64,000 bases of DNA from Paenibacillus montaniterrae (GCF_018403185.1 NZ_BOSE01000006.1:303272-367271); one strand, 5' to 3'. Positions 30,554 to 39,307 are shown, counted from the first letter of the stretch. Translations and numbers: made by a program. The notes: generated by a model not told the origin, from the letters alone.

Positions 30554-31309
30554 TTACTTGGCCCCCTCGACAAGAGCGATATAGGAATCCGGCTCCAGGC
30601 TTGCACCGCCAACTAGCGCGCCGTCAATATCAGCCTGGCCCATATATTCAGCAACATTGTTAGGCTTAACGCTGCCGCCGTACTGAATGCGGATTGCATC
30701 TGCAGTTGCTTGATCGTAAAGCTCGGCAATGATGCTGCGAACATAGCCGATTACATCCTGTGCGTCAGCAGATGTTGAGGATTTGCCTGTTCCGATTGCC
30801 CAAACTGGCTCGTACGCGATAACGGATTGCGCAGCCTGCTCAGCTGAAACGCCTTTGAATGCTGCTTCTGTTTGCACTCTGCAAACATCCTTCGTTGTGC
30901 CAGCCTCGCGCTCTTCCAAATTTTCGCCGATACAAACGATTGGCACCAGGCTATGCCTAAATGCAGCATGCACCTTTTTGTTAACTGTCTCGTCAGTTTC
31001 AGCAAAGTATTGGCGACGCTCAGAGTGGCCGATCAATACATATTTCACGCCGAGATCCTTCAGCATTACGCCGCTGATTTCACCAGTAAAGGCACCATTG
31101 TCTTCAAAGTGAAGATTTTGTGCGCCGATCGCAATCGATGTTCCTTTAGCAGCCTCAACAAGCGCTGGAAGGTTAGTAAATGGCGCGCAAATGACGCTCT
31201 CCACGCCTGCAACCTCAGCTTTGCCTTTAACAGCCTCAAAGAAAGCTACTGCCTCAGAAACCGTCTTAAACATCTTCCAGTTACCTGCAATAATAGGTGT
31301 TCTGCTCAT
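30554..31309 (-). CDS. tpiA: Triose-phosphate isomerase
   Basis: 251 residues, full length. GNWKM holds the active-site Lys near residue 12, GHSERR the catalytic His near 95 and AYEPVWAIGTGKS the catalytic Glu near 168. Interconverts dihydroxyacetone phosphate, also the expected product of the neighbouring DtnK-PdxA2 pathway, and glyceraldehyde 3-phosphate. Confidence 0.97.
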   Translation of the reverse strand: MSRTPIIAGNWKMFKTVSEAVAFFEAVKGKAEVAGVESVICAPFTNLPALVEAAKGTSIAIGAQNLHFEDNGAFTGEISGVMLKDLGVKYVLIGHSERRQYFAETDETVNKKVHAAFRHSLVPIVCIGENLEEREAGTTKDVCRVQTEAAFKGVSAEQAAQSVIAYEPVWAIGTGKSSTSADAQDVIGYVRSIIAELYDQATADAIRIQYGGSVKPNNVAEYMGQADIDGALVGGASLEPDSYIALVEGAK

Positions 31310-31325
31310 GATAGATCCTCCTCAA

Positions 31326-31428
31326 GATTTTTCAATAACTTGCTCTTAATACTTCTTGCAATTGAAAAATCGCTACGAAAGCATTCTCTTGATTTTTCAA
31401 TAACTTGCTCTTAATACTTCTTTGCAAT
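31326..31428. repeat. 37-bp direct repeat between tpiA and pgk
   Basis: A 37-base segment beginning GATTTTTCAATAACTTGC at 31326-31362 recurs at 31391-31428 with one extra T. The first copy also forms an 11-bp hairpin (GATTTTTCAAT with ATTGAAAAATC at 31361-31371). It may be an mRNA processing or stabilising element. Confidence 0.7.
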
Positions 31429-31495
31429 GCTGCTCTTTAACAGTCCACAAGGATGTACGATTTTTTGCAAGATCGCACATCCTTATCAGGACAAA

Positions 31496-32680
31496 TTATT
31501 TATCGTTAAGTGCTACAACGCCTGGTAGAGCTTTGCCTTCCATAAATTCAAGGGAAGCGCCGCCGCCAGTAGAGATGAAGTCCATTTGATCAGCCAGGCC
31601 GAATTTTTCAGCTGCAGCTGCGGAATCACCACCGCCGATGACTGTGTAAGCAGCTGTTTCTGCTGTAGCTTGTGCAACTGCACGTGTACCATGGGAGAAC
31701 GGCTCGATTTCGAACACGCCCATAGGTCCGTTCCATACGACAAGCTTGGAGTTTTTAATAACGTCAGCGTAGATTTCACGCGTTTTCGGACCGATATCGA
31801 TGCCTTCCATATCAGCAGGAATGCCGTCTACTGGTACGATTTTCGTATTTGCTTTCGCGCTGAACTCGTCTGTTACAACGATATCAACTGGCAGGTACAG
31901 GTTCTTGCCTGCTTTTTTCGCTTTTTCAATAAACTCAAGCGTCAAATCAAGCTTGCTGTTGTCCAGCAGCGATTGACCGATTTCATAGCCTTGAGCCTTG
32001 AAGAATGTATAGGAAAGACCGCCGCCGATAATGATATTGTCTGCGATCTCGATCATTTTCTCGATTACAGCAATTTTATCTTTAACTTTGGAGCCGCCAA
32101 CGATAGCTGTGAAAGGACGGTCAGGATTGTTAAGCGCCTTGCCAAGCACATCAAGCTCTTTTTCCATAAGCAAGCCTGATACAGCCGGCAAATAATGCGC
32201 GATTCCTTCAGTAGAAGCATGTGCACGGTGAGCCGCACCGAATGCATCGTTAACAAATAGATCAGCAAGCTCAGCAAATTGCTTAGCCAGCTCTGGATCG
32301 TTTTTCTCTTCGCCAGGATAGAAGCGAACATTTTCAAGCAGCAATACATCGCCGTTTTGCATGTCAGCGATTTGAGCTTTTACCGCGTCGCCAACTGCTT
32401 CATTAGCTTTAGCAACCGGCTTGCCAAGCAGCTCGGATAGTCTAGCGGCGCTTGCAGTGTGACGAAGCTCTTCTACAACCTCACCATTTGGACGTCCCAA
32501 GTGGCTTGCCAAAATGATTTTCGCACCTTTTTCGATCAAGAAATTGATCGTTGGCAATGTTTCACGAATACGTTTATCATCTGTAATCGCGCCATTTTCC
32601 AAAGGCACGTTGAAATCTACACGAACAAATACTTTTTTACCAGCTAAATCAGCCACGTCACGAATACTTTTTTTATTCAT
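31496..32680 (-). CDS. pgk: Phosphoglycerate kinase
   Basis: 394 residues, normal length. KKVFVRVDFNVPLENG at the N terminus, LASHLGRPNG, the hinge GGSKVKDKI and the nucleotide-binding VIGGGDSAAAAEKFG with STGGGASLEFMEG at the end. Makes ATP from 1,3-bisphosphoglycerate. A hairpin terminator separates it from gap, so some transcripts stop before it. Confidence 0.97.
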   Translation of the reverse strand: MNKKSIRDVADLAGKKVFVRVDFNVPLENGAITDDKRIRETLPTINFLIEKGAKIILASHLGRPNGEVVEELRHTASAARLSELLGKPVAKANEAVGDAVKAQIADMQNGDVLLLENVRFYPGEEKNDPELAKQFAELADLFVNDAFGAAHRAHASTEGIAHYLPAVSGLLMEKELDVLGKALNNPDRPFTAIVGGSKVKDKIAVIEKMIEIADNIIIGGGLSYTFFKAQGYEIGQSLLDNSKLDLTLEFIEKAKKAGKNLYLPVDIVVTDEFSAKANTKIVPVDGIPADMEGIDIGPKTREIYADVIKNSKLVVWNGPMGVFEIEPFSHGTRAVAQATAETAAYTVIGGGDSAAAAEKFGLADQMDFISTGGGASLEFMEGKALPGVVALNDK

Positions 32681-32725
32681 GGATTAGCCCTCCTATGGAT
32701 TTCAAGTTTGCATAATGAATGCAAT

Positions 32726-32766
32726 AAAAGCAGGCGCCCTTCCGAGGGAAGAAACGCCTGCTTTTT
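32726..32766 (-). terminator. Partial terminator between gap and pgk
   Basis: AAAGCAGGCG pairs with CGCCTGCTTT around a smaller GGAAG/CTTCC-like inner stem, with T runs on both strands. It should reduce readthrough from cggR-gap into pgk and so set a higher level of Gap. Confidence 0.8.
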
Positions 32767-32845
32767 ACGCCCGCTTTAAGCTACGCTAAGCAAGGCTATG
32801 GACCGACATCTTCATGAAGAGTCATGCCCCGTCGGCTTTCTTTCC

Positions 32846-33850
32846 TTATAGACCTTTGCTTGCGATGTAAGCAGCCAGGTCAACTACGCGGTTAGAATAA
32901 CCCCACTCGTTGTCGTACCAAGAAACAACTTTAACCATGTTGCCTTCAACAACCATTGTAGAAAGTGCATCGATTGTAGAAGAAGCAGGATCACCGTTGT
33001 AATCAGAAGATACAAGCGGCTCTTCGCTGTAGTTAAGGATGCCTTTAAGCGCACCTTCAGAAGCTTCTTTAAGAGCTGCATTTACTTCTTCAACTGTAAC
33101 GTTAACTTTTAGCTCAGCAACCAAGTCAGTTACAGAAACGTTAGGTGTAGGTACGCGCATAGCCATACCGTTCAATTTGCCTTTAAGCTCTGGCAATACA
33201 AGAGATACAGCTTTAGCCGCACCAGTAGTAGATGGGATAATGTTTTCTGCAGCCGCGCGAGCACGACGAAGGTCTTTATGTGGTAGATCTAGTACAGATT
33301 GGTCGTTAGTGTAAGAGTGAACAGTTGTCATCATACCTTTAACAATGCCAAATTTATCGTTGATTACTTTTGCAAATGGTGCTAGGCAGTTTGTTGTACA
33401 AGAAGCGTTGGAGATAACTGTGTGGCTAGCAGCATCGTATTTGTCATGGTTAACGCCCATAACGATTGTAATGTCTTCGTTAGTAGCTGGAGCAGAGATG
33501 ATAACTTTTTTAGCTCCGCCTTGCAAGTGAAGCTCAGCTTTTTCTTTTGCAGTGAAGATACCAGTAGATTCAACTACGATTTCAGCGCCTACAGAAGACC
33601 ATGGAAGATCAGCAGGGTTGCGCTCAGCGAAAACTTTGATTTCTTTACCGTTAACTACAAGAGCGCCTTCTTTAGCTTCTACAGTGCCTTCGAATTTGCC
33701 ATGAGTTGTATCATATTTTAGCAGATGAGCCAAAGTGTTAACGTCTGTAAGATCGTTAACTGCTACTACCTCAACTTCAGGATTGTTGAAAGATGCACGG
33801 AATACGTTACGACCGATACGGCCGAAACCATTGATACCAATTTTAACCAT
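32846..33850 (-). CDS. gap: Glyceraldehyde-3-phosphate dehydrogenase
   Basis: 334 residues from the ATG at 33850, 7 bases after AGGAGG. NAD fold GINGFGRIGRNVF, catalytic Cys in NASCTTNCLAP and the His-containing TTVHSYTNDQ. The presence next to cggR marks it as the glycolytic NAD-dependent GapA. The codon use is strongly biased, as expected for high expression. Confidence 0.97.
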   Translation of the reverse strand: MVKIGINGFGRIGRNVFRASFNNPEVEVVAVNDLTDVNTLAHLLKYDTTHGKFEGTVEAKEGALVVNGKEIKVFAERNPADLPWSSVGAEIVVESTGIFTAKEKAELHLQGGAKKVIISAPATNEDITIVMGVNHDKYDAASHTVISNASCTTNCLAPFAKVINDKFGIVKGMMTTVHSYTNDQSVLDLPHKDLRRARAAAENIIPSTTGAAKAVSLVLPELKGKLNGMAMRVPTPNVSVTDLVAELKVNVTVEEVNAALKEASEGALKGILNYSEEPLVSSDYNGDPASSTIDALSTMVVEGNMVKVVSWYDNEWGYSNRVVDLAAYIASKGL

Positions 33851-33947
33851 TGTCATTTCCTCCTAGTCATTTGGCAAAATTTAAATTTATGTCAAGTCGA
33901 ATTGTAATCGCAAGTTCGAAAAGCATGGCTCAACAAACTTTACATCA

Positions 33948-34997
33948 TTACAACTCGCCATGATGCCCACTTTCTTCATGCATTCGGATCATTTCCAAAG
34001 CCGCGCTTTCATCTGTAACAAGCGCATGGTTATGACCGAAGCGCATTATTGCATCAATTGCTACAGCCTTGCTTGGGCCGCCCGCAACTGCAACAATGCA
34101 TTCAATTTTCAAAATGTCTTCCAGTCGCATGCCTACAGTTTTCATTTTGTGAATCGGCTCGCCATGTCGATTGAAGTAAAAACCGAACGATTCTGCCATT
34201 GCCCCTTCGGCGACCATCGCACGTACTTCCTCAGGATCTGTCTTTCTTCGCCTCGCCATTACTGTAGCGTCACCAATGCCATGGATAAAAATTCTTGCAT
34301 GGCGGATTACCTCTACTATCTCCTTAATGGAAGGCTCCTGCATCATCGACTCGTAAGCCTCTTCGCTAATGTGATCAGGAACGTGCAGCAAACGATATTG
34401 CCCGCCTGTACGCTTCGCCATCATGGAAGCAATCGTGTTGGCCTGATAATCAAGGCTTTCACCCAAGCCGCCGCGAGCGGGTACAAACATAACATCCTTT
34501 ATCGTACCGGGCAGGCTTAAATATTTGGCTACTTGAGCCGTTGTTGTGCCGCCCGACACTGCAATCACATCGCCTGATTTGATGACACGCTTCAAAAGCA
34601 AGCCAGCAGCTCGACCCAGCTCTCGCTTGGACGCTTCAGACTGCTCTGAATTTCCTGGAACTACAATCACCTGCTGCAAGCCGTACATATTCTGAAGCTT
34701 TATTTCCAGCTCCGAGTTACCGAAAACAAGTGGACCAAGCTGCTCAAGCTCCTCCAGCACCATTCTGCCCTCTTCACTAAGCGACATTCCCGATGCCGAA
34801 ATGATCAGCAAACCTTGCTCCTTCAACAACTCTGTTTCCGCCCGTAGAACTCGCTCCGTCATTGATAGCACATTAGCAAGCGCACGACGACCGATTGTTC
34901 CTGCAAGCATAACTTGTTGCAGAATCTTGTAACGTTTTCTCATCACTTCCAAAAGCTCAGGTACTAACTGCCGCTGCAGTTCTATAAGCTGTCGCAT
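33948..34997 (-). CDS. cggR: Central glycolytic genes regulator CggR
   Basis: 349 residues from the ATG at 34997 (GGAG 11 bases upstream); the N terminus MRQLIELQRQLVPELLEVM is as in other CggR proteins. N-terminal winged HTH, then the SorC-type sugar-phosphate sensor domain with KSGDVIAVSGGTTTAQVA and VVAVAGGPSKA-like end. It represses gap-eno until fructose 1,6-bisphosphate binds. A matching operator lies upstream at 35050-35085. Confidence 0.95.
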   Translation of the reverse strand: MRQLIELQRQLVPELLEVMRKRYKILQQVMLAGTIGRRALANVLSMTERVLRAETELLKEQGLLIISASGMSLSEEGRMVLEELEQLGPLVFGNSELEIKLQNMYGLQQVIVVPGNSEQSEASKRELGRAAGLLLKRVIKSGDVIAVSGGTTTAQVAKYLSLPGTIKDVMFVPARGGLGESLDYQANTIASMMAKRTGGQYRLLHVPDHISEEAYESMMQEPSIKEIVEVIRHARIFIHGIGDATVMARRRKTDPEEVRAMVAEGAMAESFGFYFNRHGEPIHKMKTVGMRLEDILKIECIVAVAGGPSKAVAIDAIMRFGHNHALVTDESAALEMIRMHEESGHHGEL

Positions 34998-35049
34998 AAA
35001 TACCATCACTCCATCGGCAAGAGTCAACGTAGAGGTTCAATCACCCTTG

Positions 35050-35085
35050 GACATTTATTGTCCCTGTGGTGTTATTTAAGTCCCA
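35050..35085 (-). promoter_or_regulatory. CggR operator
   Basis: On the minus strand TGGGAC-N6-AACA-N4-AGGGAC-N6-TGTC matches the tandem arrangement CGGGAC-N6-TGTC-N4-CGGGAC-N6-TGTC known for Bacillus CggR, with the first half-site less conserved. It lies just downstream of the promoter, where a bound repressor would block elongation. Confidence 0.85.
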
Positions 35086-35090
35086 CTTAT

Positions 35091-35119
35091 ATTGTAATAG
35101 ATTACGCCAGCCATAGCAA
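35091..35119 (-). promoter_or_regulatory. Promoter of the cggR-gap operon
   Basis: TTGCTA, 17 bases, TACAAT on the minus strand, immediately before the CggR operator. Confidence 0.75.
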
Positions 35120-35362
35120 GAGCACTTTTTAAATGAAATCGATTACTTCATCTATTCGTTGCAAAAATATGCTGCTTATTGTCAGCTAACTGCAAATAAT
35201 GTGCAGCATTTGTAAGCAGCAAACAGATAGCCGATGCTTTCCGACCTGTTTCTACGCCGATTACTTCGTATGTATAAGCTGCTTCGCCGCGCACTCAGCA
35301 GGCTCAATTTCTAGCTTACCCGTTAAAAACAAATCTCATAAGCAAGAACTTGCGAGAAACAC

Positions 35363-35391
35363 TTGATTCGCGCGCCATTTTCCAATACAAT
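35363..35391 (+). promoter_or_regulatory. Promoter of tRNA-Arg
   Basis: TTGATT, 17 bases, TACAAT; the start would be only a few bases before the tRNA. The 240 bases between this and the cggR promoter show nothing else that I can support. Confidence 0.75.
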
Positions 35392-35400
35392 ATAGTAGTT

Positions 35401-35475
35401 GCGCCCGTGGTCCAATGGATATGACGTAGGCCTCCGGAGCCTGAGATCTAGGTTCGATTCCTAGCGGGCGCGCCA
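35401..35475 (+). tRNA. tRNA-Arg (CCG)
   Basis: 75 nt with a 7-bp GCGCCCG/CGGGCGC acceptor stem, anticodon loop CTCCGGA, T-loop TTCGATT and encoded CCA. Reads CGG codons. It has its own promoter and terminator. Confidence 0.95.
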
Positions 35476-35506
35476 ATACATAAACTAAACTTTGCCACGA
35501 TACAAG

Positions 35507-35545
35507 GCGAGCTGGATCGATACACAATCCAGCTCGCTTTTTTTT
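35507..35545 (+). terminator. Terminator after tRNA-Arg
   Basis: GCGAGCTGGAT pairs with ATCCAGCTCGC (35527-35537) followed by eight T bases. Confidence 0.92.
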
Positions 35546-35615
35546 CTGGAATTTTTCTTCTCATGTAGCGTTTAGCGCTTGCGCAGAGCGGCAACAATGG
35601 TAACAAACAAAAAAG

Positions 35616-35655
35616 TTTGACTATCTTTGACTTTTAAACAAAATTCCATTATGAT
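35616..35655 (+). promoter_or_regulatory. CtsR box and promoter of clpP
   Basis: TTTGACT-ATC-TTTGACT at 35616-35632 is the reverse orientation of the tandem heptad bound by the class III heat-shock repressor CtsR. Its second half overlaps the -35 box TTGACT (35627-35632), followed after 17 bases by TATGAT. clpP should thus be derepressed by heat or protein stress. The leader to the start codon is about 120 bases. Confidence 0.8.
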
Positions 35656-35779
35656 ATTATCACACAGCACCACAAAGCAATCAGCAAAGGCAATTATACC
35701 TTGCTTTTCAGCGATAGTTTCAGGCATGCATGGAACAGCCGCAGGAAAGACAAAAAAATTTTAGGAGGATTGGTTAAAT

Positions 35780-36361
35780 ATGAACTTTGTACCTATGGTT
35801 ATTGAACAAAGCAATCGCGGAGAGCGTTCTTATGACATTTATTCTCGATTGTTAAAGGATCGTATCGTTATGCTAGGGTCAGGGGTCAATGATGTCGTCG
35901 CCAATTCTATCATTGCTCAATTGTTGTTTTTAGCAGCGGAGGACCCTGAAAAAGACATTCATCTATATATCAATAGTCCGGGCGGTTCGATTACTGCAGG
36001 GATGGCAATCTATGATACGATGCAATATATTAAGCCTGATGTATCTACAATCTGCGTTGGGATGGCCGCATCAATGGGAGCATTCCTGCTTACCGCTGGT
36101 GCAAAAGGCAAGCGTTTTGCGCTGCCTAACAGTGAGGTTATGATTCATCAGCCTCTTGGCGGTGCTGAAGGCCAAGCAAGTGATATTGCGATTCGTGCCA
36201 AACGCATCATTAATATGCGTGAAAAATTGAATCGCATTATGGCAGAGCGCTCAGGTCAGCCGATTGAGCGAATTAATCAAGACACTGATCGCGATTACTT
36301 TATGAGTGCGCAGGAAGCTGTCGATTACGGCTTGATTGACAAAGTAATCGAGCGCGTGTAA
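35780..36361 (+). CDS. clpP: ATP-dependent Clp protease proteolytic subunit ClpP
   Basis: 193 residues with the catalytic triad in the standard places: S98 in VGMAASMGA, H123 in MIHQPLGG and D172. TTTTAGGAGGATT precedes the ATG. ClpP forms a double heptamer that degrades proteins fed by ClpC, ClpX or ClpE, including tmRNA-tagged ones. Controlled by a CtsR box. Confidence 0.97.
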   Translation: MNFVPMVIEQSNRGERSYDIYSRLLKDRIVMLGSGVNDVVANSIIAQLLFLAAEDPEKDIHLYINSPGGSITAGMAIYDTMQYIKPDVSTICVGMAASMGAFLLTAGAKGKRFALPNSEVMIHQPLGGAEGQASDIAIRAKRIINMREKLNRIMAERSGQPIERINQDTDRDYFMSAQEAVDYGLIDKVIERV

Positions 36362-36386
36362 CGAAGTTGCCTTAATCTTATGTTGT

Positions 36387-36520
36387 AAGACTGTTGCATG
36401 TTGTTGTCTACTATCGAACCCCTATCTCTACGGCGGGGCTGATAATCAGCCCCCTACACTAGTGTAGCTCTTGAGATATGGACCTGGGTGGACAGCACTG
36501 CTGCAGTCTTTTTCTTTTTT
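36387..36520 (+). ncRNA. Structured RNA element after clpP, ending in a terminator
   Basis: Nested helices are visible: AAGACTG (36387-36393) with CAGTCTT (36504-36510) followed by a T-rich tract; GTTGTCTAC (36403-36411) with GTGGACAGC (36488-36496); CCTATCTC with GAGATATGG (one bulge); and two inner hairpins, GGGGCTG/CAGCCCC (36435-36453) and CTACA/TGTAG (36454-36467). No reading frame. It begins 25 bases after the clpP stop, so it may be the 3' UTR of clpP or an sRNA cut from it. No known family recognised. Confidence 0.55.
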
Positions 36521-36579
36521 CTTTAAATTTCTCCTTTCTACCCCTAAAGCAAATCTCACACTCGACTAAATTATCCACT

Positions 36580-36623
36580 TTGTGATTTTTATCACATAAC
36601 AATTTCATGCTTCCATATATGAT
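36580..36623 (+). promoter_or_regulatory. FNR- or Rex-like box and promoter of the FNT gene
   Basis: TTGTGA-N6-TCACAT at 36580-36597 fits the FNR box (TGTGA-N6-TCACA) and, with one change, the Rex site. TATGAT at 36618-36623 is the probable -10 box, giving a start near 36630 and a box centre near -41.5, the position for an FNR-type activator. Anaerobic induction is inferred. Confidence 0.65.
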
Positions 36624-36696
36624 AAAGGCATCAGATGATCAGCACTTCCAAGATAATCTGCAGATTAGCATCAGTTGCGTGTATGGGGGATTCATT

Positions 36697-37479
36697 ATGG
36701 AAACAGAAGCGTTGCACAAAATCGAGCTGCTTGCAGCCAAAAAGCTGAAAATATTTGAACAAAGCAAGCTGCGCTATCTTCTGCGCTCGATGGTTGCCAG
36801 TATGTTTATCGGCTTCGGCGTGATTGTCGCCTTCAAAACTGGAAGCTTCTTTTACGAGGTCCATTCCCCATTTGCATATCCTGCAGCCGCTATTACGTTT
36901 TGTATGGCCATCATCTTGATCTACTATGGAGGTGGAGATCTTTTTACCGGCAATACCTTTTACCTTAGCTACAGCTCGCTGCGCGGCAAAATGAGCTGGC
37001 GGCAATCTTTAAGGCTGCTGGGCTTAAGCTATATCGGCAATATGATTGGCGCTATTCTGTTTGCACTTATGATTGCGATGACAGGCCTGTTTGCCAGCGA
37101 GCAGATTTACGGCTTTCTAATTGAAACCGCGCATAAAAAAGTGGACGCAACGACCATTGAGCTGCTTTTCCGCGGCATTCTCTGTAACTGGCTCGTCTGC
37201 CTGGCATTTTTCGTACCTTACGCAATGAAAGCCGACGGCGCAAAAATATTTATTATGATCCTGCTCGTCTTCAGCTTTTTTATTGCAGGCTTTGAGCACA
37301 GCATCGCGAATATGTCGGTATTCGCAATCTCGATTGCAGCAGCAGGCTGGGGCTCTTTGACACTCGAGCAAATTCTGCATAACCTAATTCCCGCAACATT
37401 GGGCAATATGATAGGCGGGGTGGTGTTTATGGCTATGTTTTACTACTACATTAATAAACCTTTTGTAGAGGATGTTTAA
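36697..37479 (+). CDS. Formate/nitrite transporter family channel
   Basis: 260 residues from the ATG at 36697 with GGGGGATTCATT upstream; the longer frame to 36607 would include the promoter. Six membrane segments and the family signature GGGDLFTGNTF near residue 88 are visible. FNT channels move formate, nitrite, lactate or similar small anions with protons. The neighbour ldh and the FNR/Rex-like box make a role in export of fermentation acids likely; the exact anion is not determinable. Confidence 0.85.
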   Translation: METEALHKIELLAAKKLKIFEQSKLRYLLRSMVASMFIGFGVIVAFKTGSFFYEVHSPFAYPAAAITFCMAIILIYYGGGDLFTGNTFYLSYSSLRGKMSWRQSLRLLGLSYIGNMIGAILFALMIAMTGLFASEQIYGFLIETAHKKVDATTIELLFRGILCNWLVCLAFFVPYAMKADGAKIFIMILLVFSFFIAGFEHSIANMSVFAISIAAAGWGSLTLEQILHNLIPATLGNMIGGVVFMAMFYYYINKPFVEDV

Positions 37480-38056
37480 AAACCGGACTTTGATGACGAT
37501 GCCGTGCGTTGTAGCTTAGTCGGCGGCGAATCTTGAACGCTAGCGAAAACTGCGGTGCTCACGTAGCTGGTGCCTACGCTGCGCTCCTCGTTTTCTACTA
37601 GCGTCCAAGCTTCTTGGTCCTGAAAGCCCGGTTTTTAAACTCCTATTGGAAGTGGAGGTTTAAAAAGCCGGACTTTGATGACGATGCTGCGCGTTGTAGC
37701 TTAGTCGGCGGCGAATATGTCACGCTACCGAAAGCTTCGGTGCTCACGTAGGTCTATCTACGCTGCGCTCCTCGCTTTCTAGTATCGTGCCATCTTCTTG
37801 GTCCTGAAAGCCCCGTTTTTAAACTCCTATTGGAAGTGGAGGTTTATAAAGCCGGACTTTGATGACGATGCCGTGCGTTGTAGCTTAGTCGGCGGCGAAT
37901 CTTGAACGCTAGCGAAAACTGCGGTACTCACGTAGCTTGTGCCTACGCTGCGCTCCTCGTTTTCTACTAGCGTCCAAGCTTCTTGGTCCTGAAAGCCCGG
38001 TTTTTAAACTCCTATTGGAAGTGGAGGTTTATAAAGCCGGACTTTGATGACGATGT
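37475..38056. repeat. 3.2 tandem copies of a 185-bp palindromic repeat
   Basis: The segment GGACTTTGATGACGATG recurs at 37485, 37670, 37854 and 38039, giving periods of 185, 184 and 185. Each unit has related ends (AAACCGGACTTT and the complement of GAAAGCCCGGTTT) and an inner inverted repeat (CGCTAGCGAAAAC... with ...GTTTTCTACTAGCG). Unit junctions form hairpins with GTTTAAA arms. The last copy is cut off 30 bases before ldh. The middle copy has diverged more from the outer two. This is the whole content of the 600-base gap before ldh. Confidence 0.9.
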
Positions 38057-38089
38057 ATCTTCAATTAAAAATGAAAGCGAGGAATTATG

Positions 38090-39025
38090 ATGAAAACTAG
38101 AAAGGTTGTTATTATTGGAGCGGGATTTGTTGGTTCTACAACGGCTTATACCTTAATGCTGCGCAATCGTGTCAATGAGCTGGTGCTGATTGACGCTAAT
38201 CATGCTAAAGCAGCAGGCGACGCATTGGATATGAACCACGGCATGCCGTATATCGGGGGCGCAAAGCTGTGGGCGGGCGGCTATGAGGATTGTGCAGGCG
38301 CTGAGATTATTATTATTACAGCAGGAGCTGCACAGCGTCCAGGAGAAACACGCACCGATTTATTGAAGCGCAACGCGGATATTTTCGACAGCATCATTAA
38401 GCAAATTTTGCCTTACAATCAGGAAGCGATCCTGCTTATTGCGACCAATCCGGTTGATATTATGGCCTATGTGACATTGAAAAAATCCGGCTGGCCTGTT
38501 AACCGTGTTATTGGCTCTGGTACATTGCTGGACAGCGCACGCTTCCGCTACCTGCTTGGCAAGGAGCTGAAAATCGACCCTCGCAGCGTGCATGCCCATA
38601 TTATTGGCGAGCACGGCGATTCGGAGCTTGCAGTATGGAGCCTGGCCAATGTTGCTGGCGTAGAGCTGGAAATTGCCGAGGACATCAAGCAAAAGCTGTT
38701 CCTGCAAACACGCGACGCAGCGTATGAAATTATTGAAGCAAAAGGCGCTACGTACTATGCCATCGCCTTGGCGCTTGATCGCATCGTTACTGCCATTCTC
38801 GACGACGAAGGAGCAGTGCTGAACGTATCGACATTGCTTGATAACTACTGTGGAGTATCGGATGTATATTTAGGCGTACCATGCATCGTAGACCGCACTG
38901 GCGTACGCGAAGCACTAGAGCTAACACTAACAGATGAAGAACAAGCCCTCTTCGAAAAATCCGCCAACAAGCTAAAAGCGCTCATAGACAGCTTAAACCT
39001 TGACCTGGACCCAAACAAAATCTAA
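38090..39025 (+). CDS. ldh: L-lactate dehydrogenase
   Basis: 311 residues from the ATG at 38090; GCGAGGAATT lies upstream. NAD fold VVIIGAGFVGSTTAY, substrate Arg in RPGETRTDLLKRN, and the catalytic His in IIGEHGDSELAVWS. Reduces pyruvate to L-lactate during fermentation. No promoter is visible in the repeat array before it, so it is probably transcribed from the FNT promoter or from within the array. Confidence 0.95.
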   Translation: MKTRKVVIIGAGFVGSTTAYTLMLRNRVNELVLIDANHAKAAGDALDMNHGMPYIGGAKLWAGGYEDCAGAEIIIITAGAAQRPGETRTDLLKRNADIFDSIIKQILPYNQEAILLIATNPVDIMAYVTLKKSGWPVNRVIGSGTLLDSARFRYLLGKELKIDPRSVHAHIIGEHGDSELAVWSLANVAGVELEIAEDIKQKLFLQTRDAAYEIIEAKGATYYAIALALDRIVTAILDDEGAVLNVSTLLDNYCGVSDVYLGVPCIVDRTGVREALELTLTDEEQALFEKSANKLKALIDSLNLDLDPNKI

Positions 39026-39064
39026 CCAACACAGACCTCTCCCCAGCGCAAATGCATCGTCTTC

Positions 39065-39118
39065 AAAGCCCAGCTTTTAAACCTCATCTTCAAATGAAAG
39101 TTTAAAAAGCTGGGCTTT
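39065..39118. terminator. Long hairpin after ldh
   Basis: AAAGCCCAGCTTTTAAAC (39065-39082) pairs with 39100-39118 almost completely. It equals the junction hairpin of the repeat array and probably ends the ldh transcript. Confidence 0.6.
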
Positions 39119-39307
39119 CAGGACCAAGAAGATGGCACGATACTAGAAAGCGAGGAGCGCAGCGTAGGCACTTACTACGTGAGCACCTAAAATGTTTCAG
39201 CAGGAAACATACATCGGAAGCATAACCTTTCGGTAGCGTGACATATTCGCCGTCGAATCCACTACGAAGAAAATTACATCGTCATCAAAGTCCAGCTTTT
39301 TAAACAT
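39100..39307. repeat. Inverted copy of the palindromic repeat
   Basis: Reverse complement of the repeat upstream of ldh, closest to its middle copy (shared AGATGGCACGATACTAGAAA and GGTAGCGTGACATATTCGCC), with about 40 extra bases near 39190-39230. Together with the upstream array it brackets ldh in opposite orientation. Confidence 0.85.

Noticed and set aside
36481..36500. T-box-like GGGTGGAC sequence after clpP
   Set aside because: The conserved T-box sequence is not matched, no amino acid gene follows and the segment pairs within a local structure instead.
37475..38056. CRISPR array
   Set aside because: Copies are 185 bases, nearly identical throughout and without unique spacers; no cas genes are nearby.
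37475..39307. Insertion sequence with transposase around ldh
   Set aside because: No reading frame of transposase type exists in the repeats; they are short palindromic non-coding units.
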